Assembly (NCBI GenBank): GCA_965229445.1
Contig: OZ245876.1
Span: 744,001-808,000 of the forward strand
Reading direction: 5' to 3'
DNA: 64,000 nt
Source: Owenweeksia sp965229445
Lineage (GTDB): Bacteria > Bacteroidota > Bacteroidia > Flavobacteriales > Schleiferiaceae
Of this stretch, positions 23,046 through 31,919 are shown piece after piece. The notes under the pieces were generated by a model. That model saw only the letters and a program-made list of their open reading frames with translations, ran no database searches and was not told where the DNA came from. The translations under genes were made by a program, and so were the position numbers. Position 1 is the stretch's first letter, and the number at the start of each line of letters is the position of its first letter.

Positions 23046-24317
23046 ATGTTGGAAATTAGTTATTTAAGAGAGCATAAAGACGAGGCGATAGCCGCCTTAA
23101 AGAAGCGTAAAATCGATGCTGAGCAAAGCATAGTGGATATTCTCAGACTAGATGAACAGCGCCGCCAGAATCAGGTGGATCTTGATCATGCATTAGCAGA
23201 AAGCAATAAGCTTAGCAAGGAGATTGGTATGCTTTATAAGGAAGGTAGAAAGGATGAAGCTGAAGCGCGCAAAACACTTACGGCTGAGCTAAAAACTAAA
23301 GCCAAAGCGCTACAACAAGAGCAGGAACAGACCAAACTTAACCTGGAAACCTTATTGGTTGAATTGCCAAATCTGCCCCATAGTACGGTAGCCGAAGGTG
23401 CCAGTGCTGATGACAATGTGGAAATTGGAAAATACGGCGATATTCCGGATTTGCACGAGGATGCCCTGCCACATTGGGAGTTGACGGAGAAATATGAGCT
23501 CATAAGTTTTGACCTTGGTGTAAAAGTCACCGGTGCCGGCTTTCCGGTGTATACCGGTCGTGGAGCTCGCCTCCAAAGAGCATTAATTAATTATTTCCTG
23601 GAAGAGAATACCAAGGCAGGTTATAAAGAGTACATTCCGCCATTCTTCGTGAATGAGGATTCAGGTTTTGGCACCGGACAGTTACCGGACAAGGAAGGGC
23701 AGATGTATCACATGACTCAAGATAATCTATTTGCAATTCCAACCGCTGAGGTGCCTGTTACCAATCTCTTCAGAGATGAAATACTTGACGCGGCAAACTT
23801 TCCTATCAAGTGCACCGCCTACACTCCCTGTTTTAGGAGAGAAGCCGGTAGTTATGGCAAAGACGTGCGTGGACTGAATCGCCTGCATCAATTTGACAAG
23901 GTGGAGATTGTATGTGTTACTTATCCAGAGAAATCCTATGCTCAACTAGAAGAAATGACCGGCCTGGTAGGGCAGTTGCTTAAGAATCTTGGACTTCCTT
24001 ACCGAGTTTTGCGACTGTGTGGCGGAGACATGGGTTTCACTTCAGCCCTAACCTATGATTTTGAGGTTTGGAGTGCGGCACAGAAGCGCTGGCTAGAGGT
24101 GAGCTCAGTTTCTAACTTTGAAACCTTTCAAAGCAACCGCTTAAAAATGAGATACCGCACAGAGGAAAAGAAAACCAGATTAGCCCATACTCTCAACGGG
24201 AGTGCCCTGGCGTTACCGCGGGTACTGGCTGCTATTCTGGAGAATAATCAAACACCTGAGGGAATCAAAATACCTGAAGTTTTAGTGCCTTATACGGGAT
24301 TTGAATGGATAAACTAA
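23046..24317 (+). CDS. serS: Seryl-tRNA synthetase
   Basis: A 423-residue class II synthetase that charges tRNA-Ser. Seen: the N-terminal antiparallel coiled coil (residues about 25-110) that grips the long variable arm of tRNA-Ser, motif 2 around TPCFRREAGSYGKDVRGLNRLHQFDKVE, and motif 3 LNGSALALPRVLAAILENNQ. Full length. Its last 13 bp overlap the next lipoprotein gene, so it heads the cluster running to recX. Confidence 0.98.
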   Translation: MLEISYLREHKDEAIAALKKRKIDAEQSIVDILRLDEQRRQNQVDLDHALAESNKLSKEIGMLYKEGRKDEAEARKTLTAELKTKAKALQQEQEQTKLNLETLLVELPNLPHSTVAEGASADDNVEIGKYGDIPDLHEDALPHWELTEKYELISFDLGVKVTGAGFPVYTGRGARLQRALINYFLEENTKAGYKEYIPPFFVNEDSGFGTGQLPDKEGQMYHMTQDNLFAIPTAEVPVTNLFRDEILDAANFPIKCTAYTPCFRREAGSYGKDVRGLNRLHQFDKVEIVCVTYPEKSYAQLEEMTGLVGQLLKNLGLPYRVLRLCGGDMGFTSALTYDFEVWSAAQKRWLEVSSVSNFETFQSNRLKMRYRTEEKKTRLAHTLNGSALALPRVLAAILENNQTPEGIKIPEVLVPYTGFEWIN

Positions 24318-24859
24318 GATTGCCCCTAAATTGTCTCGCAGTTTACTTGCTGTGTTTTGCCTGCCAACCGAAGTCTGTTTATAAAGCTGAGCTTGGTGAG
24401 ATTGATTCACTGCGAATGGTATTGGCAGAATATAGCCAACTCCTGGATTCTCTTGATACCGAGGAAAATCTAAAGCTGGCCAGTCATGTTGATACGCAGT
24501 ACAATTACCTCATGGCCAATTATCCAGATCCTAACGATCGTGAGTTTTGGTTGAAAGAGGTTTCCAATTTTGGAACAATCAATAAGGCTCTGGGTAGATT
24601 GCAGTCGCACAGCCAAAGAATGCGTGAAGATATTGCGTATGCCGATAAGCAATTGCACACGCTCGGCAATAGCATTGAGGATAACAAGCTCTCTGCAGAG
24701 CAGATTGATGAATACCTTCAACTTGAAGCTTCGGCTATTGCAGAATTGGAGCTATCTTTCAAAAAGTATATTGCGCCCTCCAAATTGGCTTTAAAATTGT
24801 GGATAGCCTATGAAGAACCCTATGATTCCATTGTTAATCATCTTAGAAATTCACAATAA
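24305..24859 (+). CDS. Hypothetical lipoprotein
   Basis: A 184-residue protein with an N-terminal hydrophobic segment and lipobox LLCFAC, giving lipidated Cys20. The mature part is helical and charged, with no motif I recognise. It overlaps serS by 13 bp and is followed 27 bp later by a TPR protein, suggesting the pair works at the envelope. Function unknown. Confidence 0.8.
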   Translation: MDKLRLPLNCLAVYLLCFACQPKSVYKAELGEIDSLRMVLAEYSQLLDSLDTEENLKLASHVDTQYNYLMANYPDPNDREFWLKEVSNFGTINKALGRLQSHSQRMREDIAYADKQLHTLGNSIEDNKLSAEQIDEYLQLEASAIAELELSFKKYIAPSKLALKLWIAYEEPYDSIVNHLRNSQ

Positions 24860-24886
24860 AATGGCGAGATCTCCGATCTCACTTAT

Positions 24887-26701
24887 ATGATCTACCGCAT
24901 TAGCATAGCCTTAATCACCATTCTACTTACCGGTAGTGTTTATGCTCAAACCGACCTCGCACTGGCCAGGCAGTATTATAGTGAAGAGAAGTATGAGATG
25001 GCCCTGGAGTATCTTGAGAAAGCCGAAGTCAACGGTTCTAACAACAAGATATATAGCCTGAAGTACAATTGTTATTTGGCGCTTGAGGAGTACAAAAAGG
25101 CGGAGCGATATGTGGAGAAGAGCATAAAGCTTAGTCAACAACGTAACTTCGATTACTTCGCAGATCTGTGTTATATCTATAAAATTCAGGAGAAATATTC
25201 CCAGGCTGATAAGTTGATTGATGATATTCTGCTTCGGGTAGAACGGAATCCTGGCCTGTCATATGGCTTTGCCAATGCTTTTCAGAAGAAGGGTTACCCG
25301 CGAATAGCTTTGGAGATCTTTCAGCGAGCGGAGCAGGTAATGCCCAACAGCAATTACATCTATCAAAAGGCGCTCTTGTATGGTGAACTAGGGGATATCA
25401 AAAAGATGTTTGAGTCTTACGTTGCAATGGTCGAGGTTCAGCCAAGCTATTTGCCAACTGTGAAGCAATTGTTGGGCAGAGCTTTACAGGAAGATGTTGA
25501 TGAAGATAACCTCAATTACCTCAAGCAGCTTCTTATTGAAAGAATTCAGGCTGGAGGACCTGAAACCCTCAATGAATTGTTGGTGTACATCTTTATTAAG
25601 GAGAAAAATTTTAATGGAGCCTTCACCCAGTTGAAAGCTTTGGATAAGCGCAGCGGTAATAACAATCAGGCTTCCCTCTTTAACCTTGGTCGTGTAGCTC
25701 TGAACAATGAAGAATATTTAACCGCCAGACGAATATTCGATTATTTGGTAAAAACGGGAAAAGAAAGCCCTTTTTATGAGCAGTCGATCATTTACGGCCT
25801 GAGAACCGAGCGTGAGAGATTGTTGACCATGGAGAATCCGGAAAGGGATCTTTGGGAGGCTTTGCAAAAGAATTACTTCGAGTCTGCAAATTTGTTAAAA
25901 GGAAGTCCGGATGCAGGTGAATTGATTATTGATTTAGCGGATATAACCGCTTTTCAGCTGGATGAAGGAGACACCGCTATCGCCATGTTAAAGGAGATTC
26001 TCAGAACCGGGTATATTGGCCTTGAAGATCATGCGCGAGCAAAAATTAAGTTGGGTGATATTCTTCTTTATGAGGGCGATCAGTGGGAAGCTATTATCTA
26101 TTATGGGCAGGCCGAAAAGTCATTCGAATCTTCACCTATAGGTCAACAAGCAAAGTTTAAAAGAGCCAAAGCGGCCTACTATGTGGGTGATTTTAGCTGG
26201 GCTCAAGGGATTTTTAATGTGCTTAAGGCCTCTACCTCCAAGTTAATTGCCAATGATGCCCTTTATTATTCTCTTTTAATTACGGATAATATGGCTTTGG
26301 ACACCAATACCGAAGCCCTAACCATGTTTGCCAGAGCAGATTTAATGTATTATCAGAAGAAGTTGGATTCAGCTATGCATATTTTAGGCATGATGGAGAT
26401 CGCTTATCTGGATCATCCGATTCAGGACGAGGTACTTTTTTTAGAAGCTGAAATCTATCAGAAAAGAGGGCAATTTGAAAAGGCTCAGGTTCCCTTACAA
26501 ACTATCATTGATGAGCATGGGGATGATATTCTTGCTGATGATGCGCAGTATCAATTAGCCTGGATTTATGAGAATAAACTAGATAGGCAGGAAGAGGCTA
26601 TGGCATTGTATCGAGATCTGTTTACGCTTCATCCCGACAGCTTTTTCTCTAGTGAGGCGAGAAGGCGATTCCGTGAATTACGCGGCGACATCATCAATTA
26701 A
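24887..26701 (+). CDS. Exported tetratricopeptide-repeat protein
   Basis: A 604-residue protein with signal peptide MIYRISIALITILLTGSVYAQ and TPR-type helices throughout: ARQYYSEEKYEMALEYLEKA near the start, and the C-terminal pair FEKAQVPLQTIIDEHGDDILADDAQYQLAWIYE resembling the last repeats of YbgF/CpoB-like proteins. Expected in the periplasm or on the inner face of the outer membrane as a protein-interaction scaffold. Lies in the serS-recX cluster with short gaps (27 bp before, 12 bp after). No catalytic domain. Confidence 0.85.
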   Translation: MIYRISIALITILLTGSVYAQTDLALARQYYSEEKYEMALEYLEKAEVNGSNNKIYSLKYNCYLALEEYKKAERYVEKSIKLSQQRNFDYFADLCYIYKIQEKYSQADKLIDDILLRVERNPGLSYGFANAFQKKGYPRIALEIFQRAEQVMPNSNYIYQKALLYGELGDIKKMFESYVAMVEVQPSYLPTVKQLLGRALQEDVDEDNLNYLKQLLIERIQAGGPETLNELLVYIFIKEKNFNGAFTQLKALDKRSGNNNQASLFNLGRVALNNEEYLTARRIFDYLVKTGKESPFYEQSIIYGLRTERERLLTMENPERDLWEALQKNYFESANLLKGSPDAGELIIDLADITAFQLDEGDTAIAMLKEILRTGYIGLEDHARAKIKLGDILLYEGDQWEAIIYYGQAEKSFESSPIGQQAKFKRAKAAYYVGDFSWAQGIFNVLKASTSKLIANDALYYSLLITDNMALDTNTEALTMFARADLMYYQKKLDSAMHILGMMEIAYLDHPIQDEVLFLEAEIYQKRGQFEKAQVPLQTIIDEHGDDILADDAQYQLAWIYENKLDRQEEAMALYRDLFTLHPDSFFSSEARRRFRELRGDIIN

Positions 26702-26713
26702 ATTTTAGCGCAA

Positions 26714-27040
26714 ATGTATATCTACAATGTGACGGTCAATATTGATGATAAAGTGCATGAAGATTGGTTGAGTTGGATGAAGGAGACGCATATTCCGGAG
26801 GTGATGGCGACAGGCATGTTTCTGAGCAATAGAATCTTACAGGTAATGTCAGATGACCCCGAAGGAACCACTTATTCCATCCAATATGAAGTGCGCGACC
26901 TGGATACGTTAAATTTGTACCATCAGGTTTATGCCGAAAAGCTTCAAAAAGAACACACGGAACGATATGAGGGGCACTTTGTCGCTTTTCGTACTGTTTT
27001 GAGGTTAGAGCATGATCATGAAGCACCCAAGCGCAAATAA
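26714..27040 (+). CDS. DUF4286 family protein
   Basis: A 108-residue cytoplasmic protein matching the DUF4286 pattern common in Bacteroidota: MYIYNVTVNIDDKVHEDWLSW, HIPEVMATGMF, then TYSIQYEVRDLD and HFVAFRTVLRLE. The ferredoxin-like dimeric alpha/beta fold is inferred from the family. Function unknown. It overlaps the recX start by 29 bp, so translation of the two is likely coupled. Confidence 0.88.
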   Translation: MYIYNVTVNIDDKVHEDWLSWMKETHIPEVMATGMFLSNRILQVMSDDPEGTTYSIQYEVRDLDTLNLYHQVYAEKLQKEHTERYEGHFVAFRTVLRLEHDHEAPKRK

Positions 27041-27500
27041 AGTCTATAAACTAGATGAGGCTCGAGAAAGAATTCGTGCCTATTGTGTTTATCGCGACCG
27101 CAGTCATTATGAGGTGGCTGAAAAACTGCGTGAATACGGCCTCATAGCAGAGGTGGCTGATCAATTAATCCTGGAACTTATCCAGGAAAATTACCTTAGT
27201 GAGGAGCGCTTCGCTCGTGCTTTTGTTCGAGGAAAATTTAACCAGAAAAACTGGGGTCGCCAGAAGATACGAAGAGCCCTGCATATTCATCAACTGTCAG
27301 ATTATGTGCTAAAGAAGGCATTATCAGAAATTGACGAGGGTGAGTATCTGAATACCATGGAAAAATTGTTGCAGAAGAAGGATCGGACTTTGAGGGAGTC
27401 CAATGCTTATATCCGAAAGAGAAAATTAGCAGAATACCTTATTCGCAAAGGATATGAGAATGAATTGGTGTGGGATTTAATCCGAAAACCACAAGATTAG
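27012..27500 (+). CDS. recX: RecX family regulatory protein
   Basis: A 162-residue RecX protein, which in other bacteria binds RecA filaments and damps recombinase and co-protease activity. Seen: the helical triplets CVYRDRSHYEVAEKLREYG, LILELIQENYLSEERFARAFVRGK and WGRQKIRRALH, the core RecX pattern. The ATG at 27012 has an AGG seven bases upstream; an ATG at 27018 is possible. recA is not in this window. Its stop overlaps that of the convergent ChaN-like gene by 4 bp. Confidence 0.92.
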   Translation: MIMKHPSANKVYKLDEARERIRAYCVYRDRSHYEVAEKLREYGLIAEVADQLILELIQENYLSEERFARAFVRGKFNQKNWGRQKIRRALHIHQLSDYVLKKALSEIDEGEYLNTMEKLLQKKDRTLRESNAYIRKRKLAEYLIRKGYENELVWDLIRKPQD

Positions 27501-28351
27501 TAGCTGGTGGTCATATTTTCATCAATCACCAAAATATAATCTGCTCTACCTTTGTATTCCTCTTGCAGCTTGTCTACATCTTCTTGTAGAACGGTGCTTA
27601 TGGTTACAATTTGTAAATCGGGGTCTTTCTGTTTTAGGTACCAGTAAATCCCTTCAAAATTCGCGGAGTGGTAATCGCCATTAAAATGAATGAAAATGCC
27701 CTTGCTTGGGAGCGCCTTATAAATGAAATGAGCCATGGTGGCATCTTTAATGGCCTGAGCCTTGGGTAAATTTTCTCCACCATGACCTCCCGCCATCTCC
27801 AGCATAGCCAGGTAGCTTGGCAACTCAGGGTTATATTGTATAGGTAAAGGCGACATCCATGATTTTTCAAGCTCACTTAATGTATCCAAAGACTCCAAAC
27901 CTTTTCTGTAAACCATTCTGGCATATCTTCTTGGAACATTGGTAGCCACAAATTGACAGGAGTTGTTCTTGGCAAGGTCCAGAAGGTGTAGGTAATCAGT
28001 GTCGAAGTTTGGCCATAAACGTGCTAATGTATCCAGTGCTTTACCATCAATCTCTCCTTCGAGATACTTATGGTAGGCATCCGCATTATCTGCTTCAAGC
28101 ATTTCCGCACCAAAAACCAATTCACCCTCCTGGCGGAGCAAATATGTACTCAATTCAAACTGTAACCAGTGATCCACCGGATTATTGTGAAGTTCACCAA
28201 AGAGCACCACCTGAGCTTTGGCAATGTTCTTTGCGGCCTTGCCAAATTTCACGGCCTTGCCTTTGGAATTATATAATTGATAAGCTCTTAAATCCTGAGC
28301 CTCAATGATGAGAGAGAACAATACCAATAACAACGTGATAGCGGATCTCAT
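27497..28351 (-). CDS. ChaN family (DUF399) haem-binding-like exported protein
   Basis: A 284-residue protein with signal peptide MRSAITLLLVLFSLIIEAQ. Seen: VVLFGELHNNPVDHWLQ near the N-terminus and HFNGDYHS near the C-terminus, the two conserved polar motifs of the ChaN/EreA-like fold. In Campylobacter the family member ChaN is an iron-regulated outer-membrane lipoprotein that binds haem; here there is no lipobox, so periplasmic location is inferred. An upstream in-frame ATG at 28513 would overlap the DsrE-like gene and hide the signal peptide. It lies just downstream of the terminator of the sulfur operon. Confidence 0.85.
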   Translation of the reverse strand: MRSAITLLLVLFSLIIEAQDLRAYQLYNSKGKAVKFGKAAKNIAKAQVVLFGELHNNPVDHWLQFELSTYLLRQEGELVFGAEMLEADNADAYHKYLEGEIDGKALDTLARLWPNFDTDYLHLLDLAKNNSCQFVATNVPRRYARMVYRKGLESLDTLSELEKSWMSPLPIQYNPELPSYLAMLEMAGGHGGENLPKAQAIKDATMAHFIYKALPSKGIFIHFNGDYHSANFEGIYWYLKQKDPDLQIVTISTVLQEDVDKLQEEYKGRADYILVIDENMTTSY

Positions 28352-28400
28352 ACCTAATAAATTGATCGGTAAAGTTGAGAATACTAATTCGAATCTCCAT

Positions 28401-28426
28401 AAAAAAAGGCCGTCAAGAAGACGGCC
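28401..28426 (-). terminator. Intrinsic terminator of the sulfur operon
   Basis: On the minus strand GGCCGTC, loop TTCTT, GACGGCC and then seven T residues. It follows the DsrE-like gene and precedes the ChaN-like gene. Confidence 0.9.
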
Positions 28427-28460
28427 CTTACTTAAATCCAATATAAAGCAAATCACCGGA

Positions 28461-28979
28461 TCATATAAACAAGAGGTGGGTGTTCTCCCCATGCGCTTTT
28501 TCATAAAAGTCACCGACAGTTATCACACCATCTATTTCATCAATTAAGTCTTCTCTTTTGAGGTGAAACATATCCATTGCCAATTTGCATCCCCACAGCT
28601 TACAACCACTGGCGTTGAGAATTTCTAGAAATTCACTTACCGTGGGCATATCTAATTTTTCCATTTCCCTTTTCATCATCTTTGTGGCCAGGGCTTCCAT
28701 GCCCGGAAGACCGCCTAACATGGTAGGAATATGCATGGCTGGGTTGCCAACGGTGGCTACGTGTAAAGAGTCCAGTTTCTTCTTTTGTACTGCTTCCAGT
28801 CCAAAAAATGTGAAAAATATTTCCGCTTCAATTCCTTCCATACGGGCACCATTGGCCAGAACAAAGCAGGCGTAAACATTATCGATAGTTGCCTTAGAAA
28901 GGATGAGCATCATTTTTTTCACCTTATCATCTTTCTTGGGTTGCGCGGCCGCAACATTTGGGTTTAATGTAGTTTCCAT
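28461..28979 (-). CDS. DsrE/DsrF-like sulfur-trafficking protein
   Basis: A 172-residue cytoplasmic protein of the DsrE/DsrF/TusD superfamily, DsrE2-like subgroup. Seen: KKMMLILSKATIDNVYACFVLANGARM at the N-terminal strand-helix and a conserved cysteine pair in ASGCKLWGCKLAMDMF, the likely persulfide carrier region. Family role: accepts sulfane sulfur and passes it to TusA/TusE/DsrC-type carriers. It is 18 bp downstream of the TusE-like gene and is the last gene of the operon with the SQR-like flavoprotein. Confidence 0.88.
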   Translation of the reverse strand: METTLNPNVAAAQPKKDDKVKKMMLILSKATIDNVYACFVLANGARMEGIEAEIFFTFFGLEAVQKKKLDSLHVATVGNPAMHIPTMLGGLPGMEALATKMMKREMEKLDMPTVSEFLEILNASGCKLWGCKLAMDMFHLKREDLIDEIDGVITVGDFYEKAHGENTHLLFI

Positions 28980-28997
28980 AATCAGAGAATTATTAGG

Positions 28998-29306
28998 TTA
29001 AATACAACTGGCTGGTTTGGGAATGCCAGCAATGCGGCTGGCTTTTTTCAACGGCCCACCTGGAAATAGGGCGTAGAAGCCTTTGATATCTACTACACCA
29101 CTCTTTCCTACCTTTCGAATAGTAAGGGGCACCTCATTGCGGTGTTGTGTCTGGAGGTATTCAATTATTGGCCAGTGGTCATCGGTAAGTTCAATACCTT
29201 CTTCGTTGGCAATGGTTCTCGCTATATCCTCATTCCATTGATTAAGATCAGTCATATAGCCTTGCTCGTTCATTTCGACGCTATGTCCTGCTACTGAGGT
29301 TTCCAT
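28998..29306 (-). CDS. TusE/DsrC family sulfur-relay protein, single-cysteine form
   Basis: A 102-residue TusE/DsrC family protein (GYMTDLNQWNEDIARTIANEEGIELTDDHW and the C-terminal arm FYALFPGGPLKKASRIAGIPKPASCI). The penultimate Cys101 corresponds to the essential CysA. The second redox cysteine of true DsrC, eleven residues earlier, is Ser90 here. Inference: it can carry a persulfide like TusE but cannot form the DsrC trisulfide, and no dsrAB is nearby. Lies between the SQR-like (12-bp gap) and DsrE-like (18-bp gap) genes. Confidence 0.9.
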   Translation of the reverse strand: METSVAGHSVEMNEQGYMTDLNQWNEDIARTIANEEGIELTDDHWPIIEYLQTQHRNEVPLTIRKVGKSGVVDIKGFYALFPGGPLKKASRIAGIPKPASCI

Positions 29307-29317
29307 AATATTTTGAT

Positions 29318-30565
29318 TTAGGAGTTAACAGATTCAAATTGTTTTCCGGCTTCTTTCATATGTGAAGGAACAAAGGGAATATGCTTGCCGGTGATCAGCA
29401 TATTCCAGTAAATCCATTTAAAAGCCAGTTTTCCCATATGGTTCATCCTGCTTTCTTTTAATAGGGTTAATGGTCCCACCCCCGGAAATGGGAAGGTTCC
29501 TGGCACAGGCTCGTGATTGTAATTGAAATCAATTAATAATGCCTTGCCATGACCCGTTTCTATAAAGCAGTTTGCATGTCCGTCAAATTCAGCTTTCAGT
29601 TCTTTTCCCTGGATAAAACGCATTAGGTTCTCCAGCAGGATTTCACCTTCAAAATGAGCTACTGAACCTGCTTTGGAAGCAGGAATATTGGTGGCATCTC
29701 CGATGGCAAAAATATTCTCTTTCACCTTGGATTGCAGCGTACTTTTATGGGTGGGAACAAAGTTTAATTCATCACCAAAACCCGAGCGTTCAATGAAATC
29801 TGCGCCTTTGTTGGTTGGCACAGTCACCAGGAGGTCATACGCAACCTCCTTACCTTCATAGTCCAGAATTTTTTTGTTTTCAGCATCCACCTCCATCACA
29901 TTAAAGTTGGGTACAACTTCTATGTTTTTATCATTCAGCAGATGCTGTAATTTTTCTGTGGCAACTGGTTTGGTAAAGGCTCCGTCCATGGGTGTGACAA
30001 AACTTATGTCAACCTTGTCTCGCATCCCTTTTTCCTCAAAGTATGAATCGGCTAAAAAGGCAAATTCTAGGGGTGCCACCGGGCATTTGATCGGCATTTC
30101 AGAGATATGAACTACCAGTCGCCCTCCTTCCCAATTCTCTAATTTTCTATGGAGGTTTACAGCTCCTTCCAGCGTATAAAAATCCAGGATACTCTTCTGC
30201 CATTCGGACCCAGCCATGCCATCAATTTCTTCTGGCGCAATATCAGTACCGGTGGCAATGATCAATACATCATAATGGATGATACTTCCATCGGCCAGTA
30301 TTACCTGATCTTCATCCGGAATGAGCTTATCAATTGCCTTCTGAACATAGTTTACTCCTTTAGGAATGAACTTTTTGATAGGCTTTATGACATCCTTCTC
30401 TTTGTAAATACCGAAAGGGATAAAGAGATAGCCCGGCTGATAATGATGCTTCTTTCGTTGGTCAACAATGTTTATCTGCCATTCCTCTTTCGGGAGGGCT
30501 TTGATAAGGTGGTTGCTCATCAATGTGCCCGCAGTGCCTGCTCCTAAGATTACTAGATTTTTCAC
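29318..30565 (-). CDS. Sulfide:quinone oxidoreductase-like FAD flavoprotein
   Basis: A 415-residue flavoprotein of the SQR/FCSD family, which oxidises sulfide to sulfane sulfur and reduces quinone at the inner membrane. Seen: Rossmann motif LGAGTAGT at the N-terminus, IIATGTDIAPE, a second FAD motif ENIFAIGDATNIPASKAG, and two cysteines, Cys161 in IKCPVAPLE and Cys333 in HANCFIETG, matching the pair that bridges sulfur in SQR. A C-terminal amphipathic part (LAFKWIYWNMLITG) may bind the membrane. First gene of the operon with TusE- and DsrE-like proteins, behind a -7 element and a Crp/Fnr-like operator. The SQR subtype is not assigned. Confidence 0.85.
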   Translation of the reverse strand: MKNLVILGAGTAGTLMSNHLIKALPKEEWQINIVDQRKKHHYQPGYLFIPFGIYKEKDVIKPIKKFIPKGVNYVQKAIDKLIPDEDQVILADGSIIHYDVLIIATGTDIAPEEIDGMAGSEWQKSILDFYTLEGAVNLHRKLENWEGGRLVVHISEMPIKCPVAPLEFAFLADSYFEEKGMRDKVDISFVTPMDGAFTKPVATEKLQHLLNDKNIEVVPNFNVMEVDAENKKILDYEGKEVAYDLLVTVPTNKGADFIERSGFGDELNFVPTHKSTLQSKVKENIFAIGDATNIPASKAGSVAHFEGEILLENLMRFIQGKELKAEFDGHANCFIETGHGKALLIDFNYNHEPVPGTFPFPGVGPLTLLKESRMNHMGKLAFKWIYWNMLITGKHIPFVPSHMKEAGKQFESVNS

Positions 30566-30587
30566 TTTAATACTTTGATAATGAGGA

Positions 30588-30595
30588 CAAAGCTA
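30588..30595 (-). promoter_or_regulatory. Predicted -7 element of the sulfur operon
   Basis: TAGCTTTG on the minus strand, 22 bp upstream of the SQR-like ATG, matches TAnnTTTG. Confidence 0.55.
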
Positions 30596-30646
30596 GAGTG
30601 ACGAGAATCTAAAAAAAATGACAATTCTCAGGAGACTGGCTGATTT

Positions 30647-30670
30647 ACCCACGTGGGTGACTTAGGTCAC
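30647..30670. promoter_or_regulatory. Adjacent palindromes: Crp/Fnr-like operator candidate
   Basis: ACCCACGTGGGT (30647-30658) is a perfect 12-bp palindrome overlapping GTGAC-TTAG-GTCAC (30657-30670), whose arms and 4-bp gap resemble Crp/Fnr-family sites. Their centres lie about 72 and 83 bp upstream of the predicted transcription start of the sulfur operon, where activators commonly bind. The second palindrome reaches into the stop codon of the threonine aldolase gene. Confidence 0.5.
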
Positions 30671-31686
30671 ATCGCCGCAAGTACTTGAGATACCTGCTCA
30701 GTTTGATCCTTACTTATATCCAGATGCGTCACAAACCTTAACTTGCCTTGTCCCATCTTAACAAGCAGGATGCCTGCATTTTCTAGGTGTTGGATAAAAT
30801 GGTTTTCATCCCGATCATCCTTGATATAGAAAATAACAATATTGGTTTCTATAGGATCAATCGCTTTTACCCAACTGCACTGTTCCAGGGCCTCTCCAAG
30901 CTTTAGAGCCTTCATGTGATCTTCTGAAAGACGTTTGATATTATGGTTCAGAGCAAAGATTCCGGCAGCGGCGAGGTATCCGGCCTGACGCATACCACCC
31001 CCAAATTTCTTCCGCACCCTGCGGGCCTGGTAAATAAAATCCTTACTGCCGAGAAGTAGTGAACCCACCGGGCAGCCTAGTCCTTTGGAAAGGCAAATGG
31101 AAATGGAATCGAAGAGCTTACCAAAATCTTTGGCTGACTGTCCTTTGGCAACAAGTGCATTGAACAATCGCGCGCCATCCAGGTGCATGGGGATCTGATA
31201 TTCATCTGCCAGCTCTCGGATCTTTTGGATCTCTTCAAGTTCGTAGCAAGCGCCACCTCCTTTGTTCACCGTATTTTCCAGGGAGATTAATCCGGTTCTT
31301 GCGGCATGTACATCATCGGGATTTATGGCTGCCCTAAGGACCTCGTTATTCAGGAGACCGCGTGTTCCTTCCACCAGTTTTACCTGACACCCACTGTTAA
31401 AGGCTACGCCCCCACCTTCATAGAGGTAAATGTGAGAATAGGGATGGCATATAACTTCATCTCCCGGACGGGTATGAACATTGATGGCAATTTGATTGGT
31501 CATGGTTCCGCTGGGGCAGAAGATAGCCGCTTCCATGCCGAACATCTCGGCGGCTTTTTCTTCCAGGGCATTTATGGAGGGGTCTTCGCCAAACACATCG
31601 TCACCCACTTCGGCGTTCATCATCGCCTGTAGCATTTCAGGCGTAGGTTTGGTAAGCGTATCGCTACGCAGGTCGATGGTATTCAC
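30667..31686 (-). CDS. ltaE: Low-specificity L-threonine aldolase
   Basis: A 339-residue PLP enzyme that cleaves L-threonine or L-allo-threonine to glycine and acetaldehyde. Seen: DLRSDTLTKPTPEML at the N-terminus, VGDDVFGEDP, FCPSGTMTNQIA, the PLP-ring Asp in MHLDGARLFNA and the Schiff-base lysine in SICLSKGLGCPVGS. Full length. The start codon is GTG at 31686, supported by the -7 element 26 bp upstream. Single gene; it ends beside the sulfur-operon operator. Confidence 0.95.
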   Translation of the reverse strand: MNTIDLRSDTLTKPTPEMLQAMMNAEVGDDVFGEDPSINALEEKAAEMFGMEAAIFCPSGTMTNQIAINVHTRPGDEVICHPYSHIYLYEGGGVAFNSGCQVKLVEGTRGLLNNEVLRAAINPDDVHAARTGLISLENTVNKGGGACYELEEIQKIRELADEYQIPMHLDGARLFNALVAKGQSAKDFGKLFDSISICLSKGLGCPVGSLLLGSKDFIYQARRVRKKFGGGMRQAGYLAAAGIFALNHNIKRLSEDHMKALKLGEALEQCSWVKAIDPIETNIVIFYIKDDRDENHFIQHLENAGILLVKMGQGKLRFVTHLDISKDQTEQVSQVLAAM

Positions 31687-31711
31687 GATGGAGAGACTTA
31701 AGATTAGAGAT

Positions 31712-31719
31712 CAAAGATA
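31712..31719 (-). promoter_or_regulatory. Predicted -7 element of ltaE
   Basis: TATCTTTG on the minus strand, 26 bp upstream of the GTG start, matches TAnnTTTG exactly. Confidence 0.55.
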
Positions 31720-31825
31720 TTTTTATGTTCCTTATCAATCAAAGAAAACCTGCCTGCGGTAAGCTAGAGGTTTGTGAAAATATGTGGATAGCGTGAGAAA
31801 CAATAAGTTCCAGCTTGGCGGAATG

Positions 31826-31862
31826 AACGATCAGCGGTTTCGCTATGCGCAGTGCGATCGTT
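31826..31862. repeat. Branched hairpin at the left edge of the accessory island
   Basis: AACGATC (31826-31832) pairs with GATCGTT (31856-31862); inside it AGCG-gttt-CGCT forms a second small hairpin. It lies in the 233-bp gap between ltaE and the DUF6090 remnant and may be an element boundary or a terminator for the remnant. Confidence 0.35.
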
Positions 31863-31919
31863 TAGGGAGCATTATTGCATATATATTGTTGTGCTTTCGT
31901 TATTTTTTAAACTTAATCA

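Noticed and set aside
30603..30629. GAGAAT/ATTCTC inverted repeat as terminator of ltaE
   Set aside because: The T-run is inside the loop and not after the stem, and the arms are only 6 bp.
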